NCBI GenBank assembly: GCA_023399455.1
Contig: JAEWPN010000093.1
Coordinates: forward strand, 1-64,000
Direction: 5' to 3'
DNA length: 64,000 nt
From: Bacillota bacterium
GTDB lineage: Bacteria > Bacillota > Clostridia > Lachnospirales > Lachnospiraceae
Positions 44,601-53,030 of the stretch are shown piece by piece; positions within the stretch are counted from its first letter, which is position 1, and the number at the start of each line of letters is the position of its first letter. Under the pieces are notes generated by a model that saw only the letters and a program-made list of their open reading frames with translations, was not told where the DNA came from and made no database searches. The translations under genes were made by a program, and so were the position numbers.

Positions 44601-46162
44601 GGATTCACAAAGGCAGAATATCTGTCCGCAATCTGTCCGTCAATTACCTTCACTGCGCCAATTTCTATAATTCTGTTATGTACCGGAGAAAAGCCCGTAG
44701 TCTCGATATCGAATACAACAAAGGTGCTGCTGAAATCCTGCCCCTTATCACCCGTCACGATTTCCTTCAAATCATCTACCAGATAGGCTTCCATTCCGTA
44801 AATAACCTTGAAGAAGTCCTGCTTATCGGGATTCTTATCTCCTGCCTCCTTCCGTTTCGCCTTCTCTGCCTTCCACAAATCCTCCCATACGTGATTGGCA
44901 TCGGGAAAGGACTGCACGACTCCATGGTCCGTAATGGCGATAGCCGGATGTCCCCACTTATAGGCACGCTTAACAATATCCTTCGCCTCAGAAACGCCGT
45001 CCATATCACTCATTTTGGTATGACAATGAAGCTCCACTCTCTTTCTGGCACTGTTATCCGACCGTGAAGAGGTGAAATCCGGTATTCTCTTTACTCCACT
45101 AATAGAGCCTATGGTCAATTCGTTATCGAACTTATCGATGACAGCCATACCTTTAAGCTTCACGAACGCCCCAGGCCTCATTCCTTCCGTTATTTCCGCC
45201 ACCTGCTCGTTGCCCGCAAACAGTTTTACCGTCAGAGTATCCGAAAAGTCCGTAATATCATAAAAAAGAATAGTCTTCTCATTCTTTATCTCACGCTTAT
45301 CCATGTTGATGATCTTGCCGCGGATCGTCACCTCTCCCATTTCGCCAATGATGTCTTCTATAGGCATGGCTTCTTCGTCAAAGTCCCTGCCGTACAAGAC
45401 GTCCGGATTATCAGAGCGCTTTACCGCCCTCTTGAAGTCACTCTTATCACCGTCTTTTCTTCCGGTGCGGAAACTTCCCCTCATTCCAGACTCGATCGGC
45501 TTCGTCACACCGCCTGACTTAGGTTCCGCAGGTGAATTAGCCTCTGCCTCCGATTCATTCTGCGCATCCTCGCCGGGAGATGATCCTCCTACTCTAGCCG
45601 CAATATCCGCAACCTGCCTTGCAATCTTCAGATCATCTTCTTCTTTATATTTTCCGGATTTCCCTTCCTTATAGTCTACGGAAATATCTACCTGAAATTC
45701 GAACCTCTCATTATATATCTTATCCAAGATACGGAGCAGCTCCTCAGACTTGCTTCTCGCCGGTACGGAATCCTCTATGGTAAGTCTGATTTTATTTTCC
45801 GAAGGATATTCAATGTCTGCATTCTTGAAGATATTGTATTCCACCGGACTATATTCTCTAAGTTCCAGCAAAATACTATCCTTATATATATGCATGAACT
45901 TCTCTGGGTTATATTGTGCCGACAGATGATATTTTTCATATATCTTTATTGTCATGGAAAAGCTGGGGAAGAGCTGTTTTTTTATTGACTCCTCCACCTT
46001 CATAACATATTCCTTGTGAATAAGTCTGTCGCTGGAAATATAGATACGCAAAAAATCCTTTCGCTTAGTAGCAGAGATTCTTTCCACCTCCACCTGACCG
46101 AACAAATCCTGCAGCTTATCCTCCAATTGTAACGACGGGAAAACCTCAAAAAACTTTTTCAA
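41642..46162 (-). CDS. polC: DNA polymerase III PolC
   Basis: PolC is the replicative polymerase of low-GC Gram-positives. The 1506-residue protein has an N-terminal domain, an OB fold (around GEVTIRGKIINMDKREI), a PHP domain (RVELHCHTKMSDMDG) interrupted by a 3'-5' exonuclease (FVVFDIETTGFSP, HNANFDMSFI and HRAVDDAEATAEIF), a palm with the catalytic GDKEPDIDLNFSGEYQ and the C-terminal duplex-binding region. The exonuclease inserted in the PHP domain marks PolC rather than DnaE. The start is a TTG (46162); upstream is an in-frame stop, and no ATG is nearby. Confidence 0.97.
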   Translation of the reverse strand: MKKFFEVFPSLQLEDKLQDLFGQVEVERISATKRKDFLRIYISSDRLIHKEYVMKVEESIKKQLFPSFSMTIKIYEKYHLSAQYNPEKFMHIYKDSILLELREYSPVEYNIFKNADIEYPSENKIRLTIEDSVPARSKSEELLRILDKIYNERFEFQVDISVDYKEGKSGKYKEEDDLKIARQVADIAARVGGSSPGEDAQNESEAEANSPAEPKSGGVTKPIESGMRGSFRTGRKDGDKSDFKRAVKRSDNPDVLYGRDFDEEAMPIEDIIGEMGEVTIRGKIINMDKREIKNEKTILFYDITDFSDTLTVKLFAGNEQVAEITEGMRPGAFVKLKGMAVIDKFDNELTIGSISGVKRIPDFTSSRSDNSARKRVELHCHTKMSDMDGVSEAKDIVKRAYKWGHPAIAITDHGVVQSFPDANHVWEDLWKAEKAKRKEAGDKNPDKQDFFKVIYGMEAYLVDDLKEIVTGDKGQDFSSTFVVFDIETTGFSPVHNRIIEIGAVKVIDGQIADRYSAFVNPDVPIPFEIEKLTGINDEMVMDSPMIDVILPQFFDFCEDAVLVAHNANFDMSFIIENARRLGLEKEFTYVDTVGIARILLPHQARHTLDAVAKTLGISLENHHRAVDDAEATAEIFVKFIPMLKEEGANTLKKVNALGASSPDIVKKLPTYHAIILAKNDTGRVNLYRLVSESHLTFYSKRPRVPKSLLLKYREGLILGSACEAGELYRALLDGKADAEIARLVNFYDYLEIQPLGNNKFMIESEKVRNINSMDDIMDINKKIVELGEQFGKPVVATCDVHFLDPEDEVYRRIIMAGKGFSDSDDQAPLYLRTTEEMLEEFEYLGSDKAQEVVITNTNLIADMVETMSPVRPDKCAPIIPDSDKTLTDICYNKAHEIYGDMLPDIVEKRLERELHSIITNGFAVMYIIAQKLVWKSVEDGYLVGSRGSVGSSFVATMAGITEVNPLSPHYYCSECHYNDFYSEEVKAYAGRAGCDMPDKACPVCGAPLKKDGFDIPFETFLGFKGDKEPDIDLNFSGEYQSKAHKYTEVIFGAGQTYRAGTIGTLADKTAFGYVKNYFEERGWRKRTCEINRIVVGCTGIRRSTGQHPGGIIVLPLGEDINSFTPVQHPANDMTTDTVTTHFDYHSIDHNLLKLDILGHDDPTMIRMLQDLTGIDPVKIPLDDKQVMSLFKNTEALGITPDQIGGCKLGALGIPEFGTEFAMQMLIDTKPQAFSDLVRIAGLAHGTDVWLGNAQTLIQEGKATISTAICTRDDIMVYLIGMGVESSLAFNIMESVRKGKGLTAQMEEAMVAADVPDWYIWSCKKIKYMFPKAHAAAYVMMAWRIAYCKINYPLAFYAAFFSIRASAFSYELMCQGRDHLEKMMTDYKRRSDTLSKKEQDSFRDMKVVQEMYARGFEFVPIDIFSAQSRLFQVVGGKLMPSLNSIDGLGEKAADAIVEAAKDGAFLSKDDFRQRTKVSKTVIELMDTLNLLGNLPESNQISLFDFVS

Positions 46163-46174
46163 CTCTCATCAACC

Positions 46175-47233
46175 CTATTCTTTGTTCCAATTTAACAGTT
46201 CTTCCTTTAATACGGAAAGAAGCTGATCCTCCGGTACCTTTTTTACGATTTTGCCCTTTTTGATTAACAGCCCTTCTCCGGTACCGCCCGCAATACCGAT
46301 ATCTGCCTCTCTCGCTTCTCCGGGGCCATTTACCGCACAGCCCATCACTGCTACCTTGATGTCTAACGGTATATCCTGGACCATCTGTTCCACCTCATTG
46401 GCAAGCTGGATCAAATCGATTTTCGTTCTGCCGCAGGTAGGGCAGGAAACTACCTCTATCCCACCTTTTCTAAGCCCCAGCGTGCGCAGAATCAGTTTCG
46501 CCGATTTGATTTCCTCCACCGGATCACCGGTCAGGGACACCCTGATTGTATCACCAATCCCCTGATATAAAATGATGCCAAGCCCCACTCCCGATTTGAT
46601 ATTTCCTCCTAAGAGCGTTCCCGACTCTGTAATTCCTACGTGAAGCGGGTAACCGGTCTCCTTAGCCAATATCTCATGGGCCTTTACGCACATAAGCACA
46701 TCGGAGGATTTGATACTGATCACCAGATGATCATAGCCCAGCTCCTCTATCATCTTCACCTTATCCAGCGCACTTTCCACGATTCCCTGTGCGGTGACAC
46801 CGCCGTATTTTTCAATCAGATCCTTTTCCAAAGAGCCGCTGTTTACACCGACGCGAATGGGGATATTCCGCTCCTTCGCCACCGTTACGACAGCGGCGAC
46901 ATTTTCCTTTTTCCCGATATTTCCCGGATTGATTCTTATCTTATCCGCACCATTTTCCATTGCTGCAATCGCCATCCGGTAATCGAAATGAATATCGGCT
47001 ACTAAAGGTATGGATATTTGCTTTTTAATCTCTTTTATAGCAAGCGCCGCCTCCATAGTAGGCACCGTGCATCGAATGATTTCGCAGCCCGCCTGCTCCA
47101 GCCTGTGTATCTGCGTAACTGTGGCTTCCACATCCTCTGTCCTCGTATTTGTCATAGACTGGATCAGAATGGGATTCCCACCGCCAATCACCCTATTTCC
47201 TATATGTACAACCTTCGTATTATCTCTATACAT
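46175..47233 (-). CDS. ispG: 4-hydroxy-3-methylbut-2-enyl diphosphate synthase (IspG)
   Basis: IspG is the [4Fe-4S] enzyme of the MEP pathway that makes HMBPP from MEcPP. The 352-residue protein (start ATG 47233, GGAGG 5 nt upstream; an upstream start is not conserved) has the TIM-barrel N-terminal part ([14 protein letters not shown]) and the C-terminal cluster ligands in [13 protein letters not shown] and [12 protein letters not shown]. It precedes polC by 12 nt, a common Firmicute pair. It has its own promoter and a structured leader. Confidence 0.95.
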   Translation of the reverse strand: MYRDNTKVVHIGNRVIGGGNPILIQSMTNTRTEDVEATVTQIHRLEQAGCEIIRCTVPTMEAALAIKEIKKQISIPLVADIHFDYRMAIAAMENGADKIRINPGNIGKKENVAAVVTVAKERNIPIRVGVNSGSLEKDLIEKYGGVTAQGIVESALDKVKMIEELGYDHLVISIKSSDVLMCVKAHEILAKETGYPLHVGITESGTLLGGNIKSGVGLGIILYQGIGDTIRVSLTGDPVEEIKSAKLILRTLGLRKGGIEVVSCPTCGRTKIDLIQLANEVEQMVQDIPLDIKVAVMGCAVNGPGEAREADIGIAGGTGEGLLIKKGKIVKKVPEDQLLSVLKEELLNWNKE

Positions 47234-47267
47234 GAATACCTCCCTGCCGGAGTTCTCCGACAAACTG

Positions 47268-47332
47268 TACCATCGATTGACAAGATCTTACACGCCCTGA
47301 ACCATGAGTTTTGCATGAGTCAATCGATGGTA
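47268..47332 (-). ncRNA. Structured 5' leader of ispG-polC
   Basis: Two perfect 14-bp arms (TACCATCGATTGAC and its complement, 47268-47281 and 47319-47332) enclose a 37-nt loop. They lie almost at the predicted transcription start and 35 nt before the ispG start. No T-run follows, so it is not a simple terminator. The element has no known class that I recognise; it could be a small mobile hairpin. Confidence 0.5.
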
Positions 47333-47343
47333 TGATAACTTGA

Positions 47344-47372
47344 AGTCTATCATACCCCTATTTTAGTGTCAA
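47344..47372 (-). promoter_or_regulatory. Promoter of ispG-polC
   Basis: TTGACA (47372-47367), a 17-nt spacer and TAGACT (47349-47344) lie on the minus strand. The -35 box overlaps the stop codon of the kinase gene. The transcript would start about 5 nt before the 14-bp inverted repeat. Confidence 0.6.
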
Positions 47373-48772
47373 GGTGCGGGAAATTTCAAGTAAAAAGTTC
47401 TGCTTCTTTCGTCCTTTGTATCAAGCTCGGTACAAATAAGAGTAAGCTCGTATTCTTTCCCGCCTTCAAAACTGTCCGCCGGTACTTCTAATTTCATATC
47501 TCCCGGGGGACTGTACACAGTATCATACCGGATGATTAACTTCTGTCCCTTTTCGTTCCGGATGACTACAGGGAAGATCTCATCCTTTTCAGAAGCCATA
47601 CAAGGGGCCGCCAGAAGAAAGGAAGCCATTACGATACAAAAAATCATCATAAGCCCTCTGTTCTTTTTAGCGGAAAGGTAAACAGACTTTATCTGCCTTA
47701 CCTTTTTGCACGGCCCCACTCTCCTGCTTCCAAGTACCGTTTTTATAAGGCAAAGAGCAATAATAACTCCCGCTGTAACTTCCACTTTCCATTCATTGCC
47801 GATAAGCCTCTCTTCTCCATATCTTATATATAACTCCCACAAGTTCAAAAATATACCCCCTGCGATAAGCAATAATATATAATAAATAACGCCTGCCACT
47901 GCATACATCCACTTCCGCCTCTTGTCTGCCCCATTCTGCTTCTTTAGCGCTTCCTCCATTTGTGCTATGTTCTGATACCGTCTCTCCCTCTCCTTCTCTG
48001 TTGCCTTCTTAATTACTTTTTCCAGTCCGGGTGACAATGCTGCATTGTAAAATCGAAGGGGCTGTATCAGAAAAGGAGGCAGAGATGGATCGCTTCCCGT
48101 AAGCATATAGTGAAGGGTTGCTCCCAGACCATAGACATCACTCCTCTCATCCACAACCGATCCCGCACTTCTTCCAAACTGCTCCGGCGCCGCATAGCCG
48201 TAGGTACCCGTGCATATCTGTTCCTGCCTCTCCTCATATTTAAAATATGCGCTGCCAAAATCGATAAGCTTGGCTTCGCCCCTATCGTTTATCATCACAT
48301 TAGAAGGCTTCATATCCCGATAGATTACCGGTTCACCTCGCCCATGCAGATAATGGAGAACCTGCGCAAGTTCACCTGCCCACACGAGTGCCTGCTTTTG
48401 ACAGATAGGTCCAAATTTCTTCACATAGCTTTCAAGGGTCACCCCTTCTATGTATTCCATGACAAGATATTTCTTCTCTCCCGCCACTATATAATCAAAA
48501 ATATCAGGAAGCGCCTGGTGTTTCAATTTCTTGAGCAGTTCGATTTCTTTTCTTGCATATTTGCCACCGTGAAATTCCTTCACTGCCACGGTACGTCCTA
48601 AGCGTTCATCCTGTGCCTTATATACGATTCCGCTTCCCCCTTTTCCGATTTCTTCTTGTATACGATATTTTTCTATCAGAAATTCTTCTATCTTACATTT
48701 TCCTATTTGCAATCCTTCCATCTGATATTTTTCTTCCGGTATTTCCTCCAAATTTCCTAATTCATTTTCCAC
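47369..48772 (-). CDS. Hanks-type Ser/Thr protein kinase with membrane-anchored C-terminus
   Basis: The 467-residue protein has a kinase domain (residues about 36-280) with GKGGSGIVYKAQ, Lys65 in TVAVKEF, IYRDMKPSNVMIN (Tyr for His of HRD), KLIDFGSA and the activation loop GTYGYAAPEQFG. Then come three hydrophobic segments and a small C-terminal domain (about 385-467) that should lie outside the cell. PASTA repeats, typical of PrkC, are absent. The start is GTG with AGGAGG 8 nt upstream. It follows a PP2C gene by 14 nt. The pair sits between rseP and ispG, an unusual place. The signal it senses is unknown. Confidence 0.85.
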   Translation of the reverse strand: MENELGNLEEIPEEKYQMEGLQIGKCKIEEFLIEKYRIQEEIGKGGSGIVYKAQDERLGRTVAVKEFHGGKYARKEIELLKKLKHQALPDIFDYIVAGEKKYLVMEYIEGVTLESYVKKFGPICQKQALVWAGELAQVLHYLHGRGEPVIYRDMKPSNVMINDRGEAKLIDFGSAYFKYEERQEQICTGTYGYAAPEQFGRSAGSVVDERSDVYGLGATLHYMLTGSDPSLPPFLIQPLRFYNAALSPGLEKVIKKATEKERERRYQNIAQMEEALKKQNGADKRRKWMYAVAGVIYYILLLIAGGIFLNLWELYIRYGEERLIGNEWKVEVTAGVIIALCLIKTVLGSRRVGPCKKVRQIKSVYLSAKKNRGLMMIFCIVMASFLLAAPCMASEKDEIFPVVIRNEKGQKLIIRYDTVYSPPGDMKLEVPADSFEGGKEYELTLICTELDTKDERSRTFYLKFPAP

Positions 48773-48786
48773 GACATTGTCCTCCT

Positions 48787-49545
48787 TTACCCGGTTTTGA
48801 TAACTATGGCAGAAATATTATCCTTCTCTCCCCGCCTTTTGGAATAATCAGCAATTTCCTTTATTCTGCGTCCTATTTGTTCTTTCGAGGTGAGATGGGA
48901 CGGGAGCAGCGTCTCTGTTAGCTTTTCCTCTGAGATTACATGCCGGAAACCATCGGAACAGAGCAAAAAGGTGTTTTTTTTCTTTATTCTTCCTATATGG
49001 CTGTCCGGTTCCTTCCACACGAAGCTTCCAATACATTTCGTTAAGATATGCTTATCTGCCGAGTGATCTCTGGTCAGGCGTTTTAGAACTCCTTGGGAAT
49101 TCATTCTTTCGTCTTTACTTGTTTTAATCATTTTCCTTTTCAGGGAAATGCGGTAGGCTCTTGTATCCCCGCTGTGCCAGAGCAAGTAATGTTTCTTGTA
49201 AAAAATCATCATGGTGATTGTTGTTCCAAATTGTATCTGCTCCTGAGATGCAAATTTTCTCATTTCTTCGTTACAGGCATATAGGCTTCGTATTCCTGCC
49301 CGCTTTATTTTTTTCATTTTTTTGTATCGTGCCATCATAGGGAGTGCCTCTGCGTAAAACCATTCGGTCATTCGCTCCGCCACAAAGCCGCTGGCCTGCT
49401 CTCCTCTACATAATCCGCCAATACCATCACATATGAGGGCGAATACTGCGCGTTCGCCTTTTATATACACTTCCTGGAGGGATAGGGAATCTTCATTTGA
49501 GGGGCGGAAACCGGTATTCCAGTATAGCTCGGTGAGGTAGTACAT
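48787..49545 (-). CDS. PP2C-family protein phosphatase
   Basis: The 252-residue protein has the PP2C metal motifs: NEDS near residue 17, LICDGIGG (Asp40), WHSGDTRAYRI, LLCSDGFRHV and a C-terminal KDNISAIVIK. It is the likely partner of the kinase 14 nt downstream. The ATG at 49545 (AAAGGAG at 5-6 nt) was chosen because the conserved domain starts there; a longer reading upstream is Cys-rich and non-conserved. It has a promoter about 270 nt upstream and a long leader. Confidence 0.88.
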   Translation of the reverse strand: MYYLTELYWNTGFRPSNEDSLSLQEVYIKGERAVFALICDGIGGLCRGEQASGFVAERMTEWFYAEALPMMARYKKMKKIKRAGIRSLYACNEEMRKFASQEQIQFGTTITMMIFYKKHYLLWHSGDTRAYRISLKRKMIKTSKDERMNSQGVLKRLTRDHSADKHILTKCIGSFVWKEPDSHIGRIKKKNTFLLCSDGFRHVISEEKLTETLLPSHLTSKEQIGRRIKEIADYSKRRGEKDNISAIVIKTG

Positions 49546-49811
49546 TTTTTCTCCTTTCCAAAAGTTACGGGTTTCGCAAATGCACATGACAATAGGGAAT
49601 GCGGTGAGCGTACATCTGCAAATACAGATAAGTTGACAGCAAAATGCATCCATGTGCCCTGCCGGGTTATGAAATGACAAGTGAAGTTTCCTGCTTTTTT
49701 AGGATAAAAATCTACAGAAATTGTAGGATTGCAAGAGGCTTTGACTCAGACTCTCACATCAGATAGTTTACTTTGATTTCTGAAGGTCGAACACAACCTT
49801 CGATATGGTTT

Positions 49812-49840
49812 ATTATATAGAGCTTTAAACAAAGAAACAA
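49812..49840 (-). promoter_or_regulatory. Promoter of the PP2C-kinase pair
   Basis: TTGTTT (49840-49835), a 17-nt spacer and TATAAT (49817-49812) on the minus strand. The -10 is perfect and the -35 matches at three of six positions. Confidence 0.5.
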
Positions 49841-49877
49841 GTATGCAATATGCACAAATTTTTTGATGCAGCATTAA

Positions 49878-49909
49878 GGCCGCATAGTACATGAAAGTAC
49901 TTTGCGGCC
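49878..49909 (-). terminator. Hairpin after rseP
   Basis: GGCCGC-AT-AGTAC pairs with GTACT-TT-GCGGCC around a short loop. It lies 28 nt past the rseP stop. There is no T-tract on the minus strand, so it may be a 3'-end stabiliser or a factor-dependent terminator. Confidence 0.45.
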
Positions 49910-49936
49910 GGCTCGGTTATCTCCACACCTCAACTG

Positions 49937-50992
49937 CTACGAAAACAACCGCGAAATATCATTAAACAGCACAAATACCATAAGTATCATAAGCGCGGCC
50001 ATTCCCGCCAAATGTACTATTCCTTCTTTTTCCGGCGGAACCGGCTTCCCTCTAATTGCTTCTATCAAAAGAAATACCAGCCTTCCACCATCCAGAGCCG
50101 GGAAAGGAAGAAGGTTCAATATACCTAAGTTAACGGAAAGAAGAATCGCAATGTTCATCATGGAGAATACGACAGAACTAATTCCATAAGGCTTTACCTC
50201 TTCATAGGTCTCTCCTACTATCTGCGCTATTCCCACAGGACCTGCCATATCGTCCTTCGTTACCTGACCCGTAAACAGCATTCCCAAGCTCTTGAATGTA
50301 GCCCTTACCCAATATTCCAACTCATAATAGCTGTATTGGAACACTTGAAGGGCATTGCATTTGAAATATTCTCCCGCTCCCGTTAAGCCGATGTAATAGC
50401 GGCCTGCCGAACTGTCGTAAATGGGAGTAAGGGTAACGCTGTATTTCTCTCCGTCACGCACAAAATCGATGTTTAAATCCTCCCCATGGTTCAGCGCAGA
50501 AATGAGATTTACCTGCCTGTATAAATGAATTTTTTCTCCGTTTATCTTTGTGATTAAATCTCCGGCTTCCATTCCCGCCGTCTGTGCCGCTCCGCCTGGA
50601 GTTATCTCTTGGATCACCGGTCTGTCCGAACCGGTGAACGCCACAATGATGAGCGCTAAAAGAAAAGCCAAAAGAAAATTGAACAGCGGCCCTGCGGCAA
50701 CCGAAGAAATTCTGGCCCAAACGCTTGCCGACAAGAAAGAGCCTTCATCCTTTTCTCCGTTCTCTGACTTAACTCCATCTTCACCGTCGAATATGCACGC
50801 TCCTCCGATCGGGAAAATCTTAAGACTATAAACCGTCTCTCCCCTTTTAAAGTGAAACAGCGTCGGCCCCATACCAATTGCGAATTCCACCACCCTGATT
50901 CCGTTCTTTTTCGCCAGTAAAAAGTGACCCAGCTCATGGGATATTACGATGATACCAAAAATGATTAGAAATAAAATTATCGTTATTGTCAA
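49937..50992 (-). CDS. rseP: Site-2 protease RseP/YluC
   Basis: This M50 intramembrane zinc metalloprotease cleaves membrane-embedded substrates such as anti-sigma factors. The 351-residue protein has HELGH (residues about 20-24) in the first membrane segment, a PDZ domain (about 120-200, AQTAGMEAGDLITKINGEKI), and the third zinc ligand in NLLPFPALDGGRLVFLL. The start is a TTG overlapping the dxr stop by 4 nt with AGGTGG upstream. The frr-uppS-cdsA-dxr-rseP order is usual in Firmicutes. Confidence 0.94.
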   Translation of the reverse strand: MTITIILFLIIFGIIVISHELGHFLLAKKNGIRVVEFAIGMGPTLFHFKRGETVYSLKIFPIGGACIFDGEDGVKSENGEKDEGSFLSASVWARISSVAAGPLFNFLLAFLLALIIVAFTGSDRPVIQEITPGGAAQTAGMEAGDLITKINGEKIHLYRQVNLISALNHGEDLNIDFVRDGEKYSVTLTPIYDSSAGRYYIGLTGAGEYFKCNALQVFQYSYYELEYWVRATFKSLGMLFTGQVTKDDMAGPVGIAQIVGETYEEVKPYGISSVVFSMMNIAILLSVNLGILNLLPFPALDGGRLVFLLIEAIRGKPVPPEKEGIVHLAGMAALMILMVFVLFNDISRLFS

Positions 50993-52146
50993 TTTACCAC
51001 CTGCTTTATATATTCATAAGTTTCTGCTTCTGCTCGAAGTATCTCTTCCACCTTGGGGTTCTCGATGGGCTTATGCCTTTCCATAGAGGCTGCTATCAGC
51101 TCAGGGATCTGCATGAACCCTATTTTCCGATCCAGAAACAAGCTGACAGCTTTTTCATTCGCCGCATTGTATACAGTAGGCATGCTGCCGCCGCGATTCG
51201 CCGCGTCGAATGCCAGCTTCAGCCCTTGGAAGGTTTCCAAATCCGGCTTCTCGAAGGTAAGTTGCTTTAAGTCGAAAAAGTTTACTCTTTTTCCATCCAT
51301 AGGACGTCTATCCGGATAAAAAAGCGCATAAGCAATTGGAAGCTTCATATCCGGTGTGCCCAGCTGAGCAATTACTGCACCGTCGGCATATTCCACCATC
51401 GAGTGAATGATGCTCTGAGGATGAACTACCACCTCGATCTGAGAAAGCTCAGCGTCGAAAAGCCACTTGGCTTCTATCACTTCCAAGCCCTTGTTTACCA
51501 TAGTTGCAGAATCTATGGTAATTTTTCGTCCCATCGCCCAGTTGGGATGCTTCAAGGCATCCTCCACTCTCATATCCCTTAGCTGCTCCTTCGTCTTTCC
51601 TCGAAACGGGCCGCCGGAGGCCGTTAAAAATATTTTGCTCATGCGTCTTTTTTTTTCGCCGTTCATGGATTGGAAGATCGCGCTGTGCTCGCTGTCTACC
51701 GGTAGGATATCCACATGATGTTTGGCGGCTAACGGCATAATAATGTGCCCTGCCGTTACCAGCGTCTCTTTGTTAGCCAGTGCGATAGTCTTTCCATTTT
51801 CTATCGCAGCTATGGTGGGCTTAATACCAATCATTCCCACAATCGCTGTAACCAATACATCCGCTTCCTCCATGACAGCTATCTGGAGAAGTCCCTCCAT
51901 GCCGCTAAGCACTTTTACCGGAGTATCCGCTACTCTTATCTTCAATTCCTCACAGGCTGTCTCGCTCCACATCGCAGCTATGGACGGAGAAAATTCCCGA
52001 ATCTGCTTTTCCATCAATTCCACGTTACTGCCGGCGGCCAAAGCCACTACCTGTAAATCATCATTGCTTCTTATAATTTCCAAGGTCTGCGTTCCGATGG
52101 AACCCGTGGACCCTAAAATTGCTATCTTATTCATATCGCTAACCAT
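50989..52146 (-). CDS. dxr: 1-deoxy-D-xylulose-5-phosphate reductoisomerase
   Basis: Dxr makes MEP from DXP with NADPH. The 385-residue protein has the Rossmann start IAILGSTGSIGTQTLEI, LANKETLVTAG, the metal-binding DSEHSAIFQSM and ITIDSATMVNKGLEVIEA, all intact. The conserved part begins at MNKIAILG (ATG 52134); four extra residues come from an ATG at 52146, and neither site has an ideal ribosome binding site, so the start is uncertain by 12 nt. It overlaps rseP. Confidence 0.95.
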   Translation of the reverse strand: MVSDMNKIAILGSTGSIGTQTLEIIRSNDDLQVVALAAGSNVELMEKQIREFSPSIAAMWSETACEELKIRVADTPVKVLSGMEGLLQIAVMEEADVLVTAIVGMIGIKPTIAAIENGKTIALANKETLVTAGHIIMPLAAKHHVDILPVDSEHSAIFQSMNGEKKRRMSKIFLTASGGPFRGKTKEQLRDMRVEDALKHPNWAMGRKITIDSATMVNKGLEVIEAKWLFDAELSQIEVVVHPQSIIHSMVEYADGAVIAQLGTPDMKLPIAYALFYPDRRPMDGKRVNFFDLKQLTFEKPDLETFQGLKLAFDAANRGGSMPTVYNAANEKAVSLFLDRKIGFMQIPELIAASMERHKPIENPKVEEILRAEAETYEYIKQVVN

Positions 52147-52199
52147 GCCTCTTCTTTATCGTACCAAATACATGTGAAAAATTTATGTTCTCTTGCCTT

Positions 52200-53027
52200 C
52201 TATATCTGCTTTATCAAGAGCACCGCCAAAGCATATATCATCGGTGCGGTAAAGATAACACTGTCGAAGCGGTCCATGATTCCTCCATGTCCCGGAATCA
52301 GGCGTCCATAGTCCTTGATCTCATGATTTCTCTTGATTGCGGAAGCCGCCAAATCTCCTATTTGGGATATTACCGCCCCCATCATGCTGATAATCACGAA
52401 TATCCAAGTGATTTCTTGCCCTTCCACTACTTTTTCCACAACGAAATATCCGTACAAGCCTCCCACCAACCCGGAGCCAAGTATTCCTCCCACAGAACCC
52501 TCTATCGATTTCTTCGGGCTTAGTTTCGGTGCCAGTTTATGCTTTCCAAAAAGCATTCCGCTTACATAAGCGCAAGTGTCACAGATCCACGAGCCTACAA
52601 AAATCATCCATACGATATATACGCCATTAGGAAGTTCCCTCGTCAAATAAATAAAGGAGAACATTACTGGCGCGTATACGAAACTAAAAAACGCGGACAT
52701 AATTTCCCCTGCCTGATACTTCGGAAAGGAAAATACGTATACAAACATATATGCCACAAGAACGAATAAAATACAAAGGAGTTGGAATACCGCCTCTTTT
52801 GCAAATACTACCGTCCCGTAATAGCATATGATTCCGGCGTATCCTATCACAAGAGGAGCCTTGATCTTCTGCCCCTCCTCACATATCTTACAAGCTCTGC
52901 ATAATTCATAATAGGCCACAAGAGATATGAATAAAAGAATGGCTGCTAGCAGATAACCTCCCTGCAAAAGAGTGATGAGCGCAATAATAACGAGCACTGC
53001 ACTGCTGAACAAACGTGTCATAAACAT
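52200..53027 (-). CDS. cdsA: Phosphatidate cytidylyltransferase
   Basis: CdsA makes CDP-diacylglycerol, the precursor of phospholipids. The 275-residue protein has about eight membrane segments and the C-terminal signature SPKKSIEGSVGGILGSG with SQIGDLAASAIKRNHEIKDYGRLIPGHGGIMDRFDS. AGGAGG lies 8 nt before the ATG, inside the end of uppS; the genes are 3 nt apart. Confidence 0.95.
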   Translation of the reverse strand: MFMTRLFSSAVLVIIALITLLQGGYLLAAILLFISLVAYYELCRACKICEEGQKIKAPLVIGYAGIICYYGTVVFAKEAVFQLLCILFVLVAYMFVYVFSFPKYQAGEIMSAFFSFVYAPVMFSFIYLTRELPNGVYIVWMIFVGSWICDTCAYVSGMLFGKHKLAPKLSPKKSIEGSVGGILGSGLVGGLYGYFVVEKVVEGQEITWIFVIISMMGAVISQIGDLAASAIKRNHEIKDYGRLIPGHGGIMDRFDSVIFTAPMIYALAVLLIKQI

Positions 53028-53030
53028 ACA

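Larger units (their letters stand above)
49546..49936. other. 391-nt gap before the PP2C gene: long leader, promoter and hairpins
   Basis: No open reading frame with a good ribosome binding site was seen. It holds a GC-rich hairpin just beyond rseP (49878-49909), a promoter (49812-49840), and a transcribed leader of about 260 nt. The leader contains small hairpins, including CTACA/TGTAG followed by a T-rich stretch on the minus strand (near 49705-49726), which might attenuate transcription. Function is not known. Confidence 0.5.

Noticed and set aside
49546..49680. N-terminal extension of the PP2C protein
   Set aside because: The added 45 residues are Cys-rich and unlike PP2C; the ATG at 49545 has a strong ribosome binding site.
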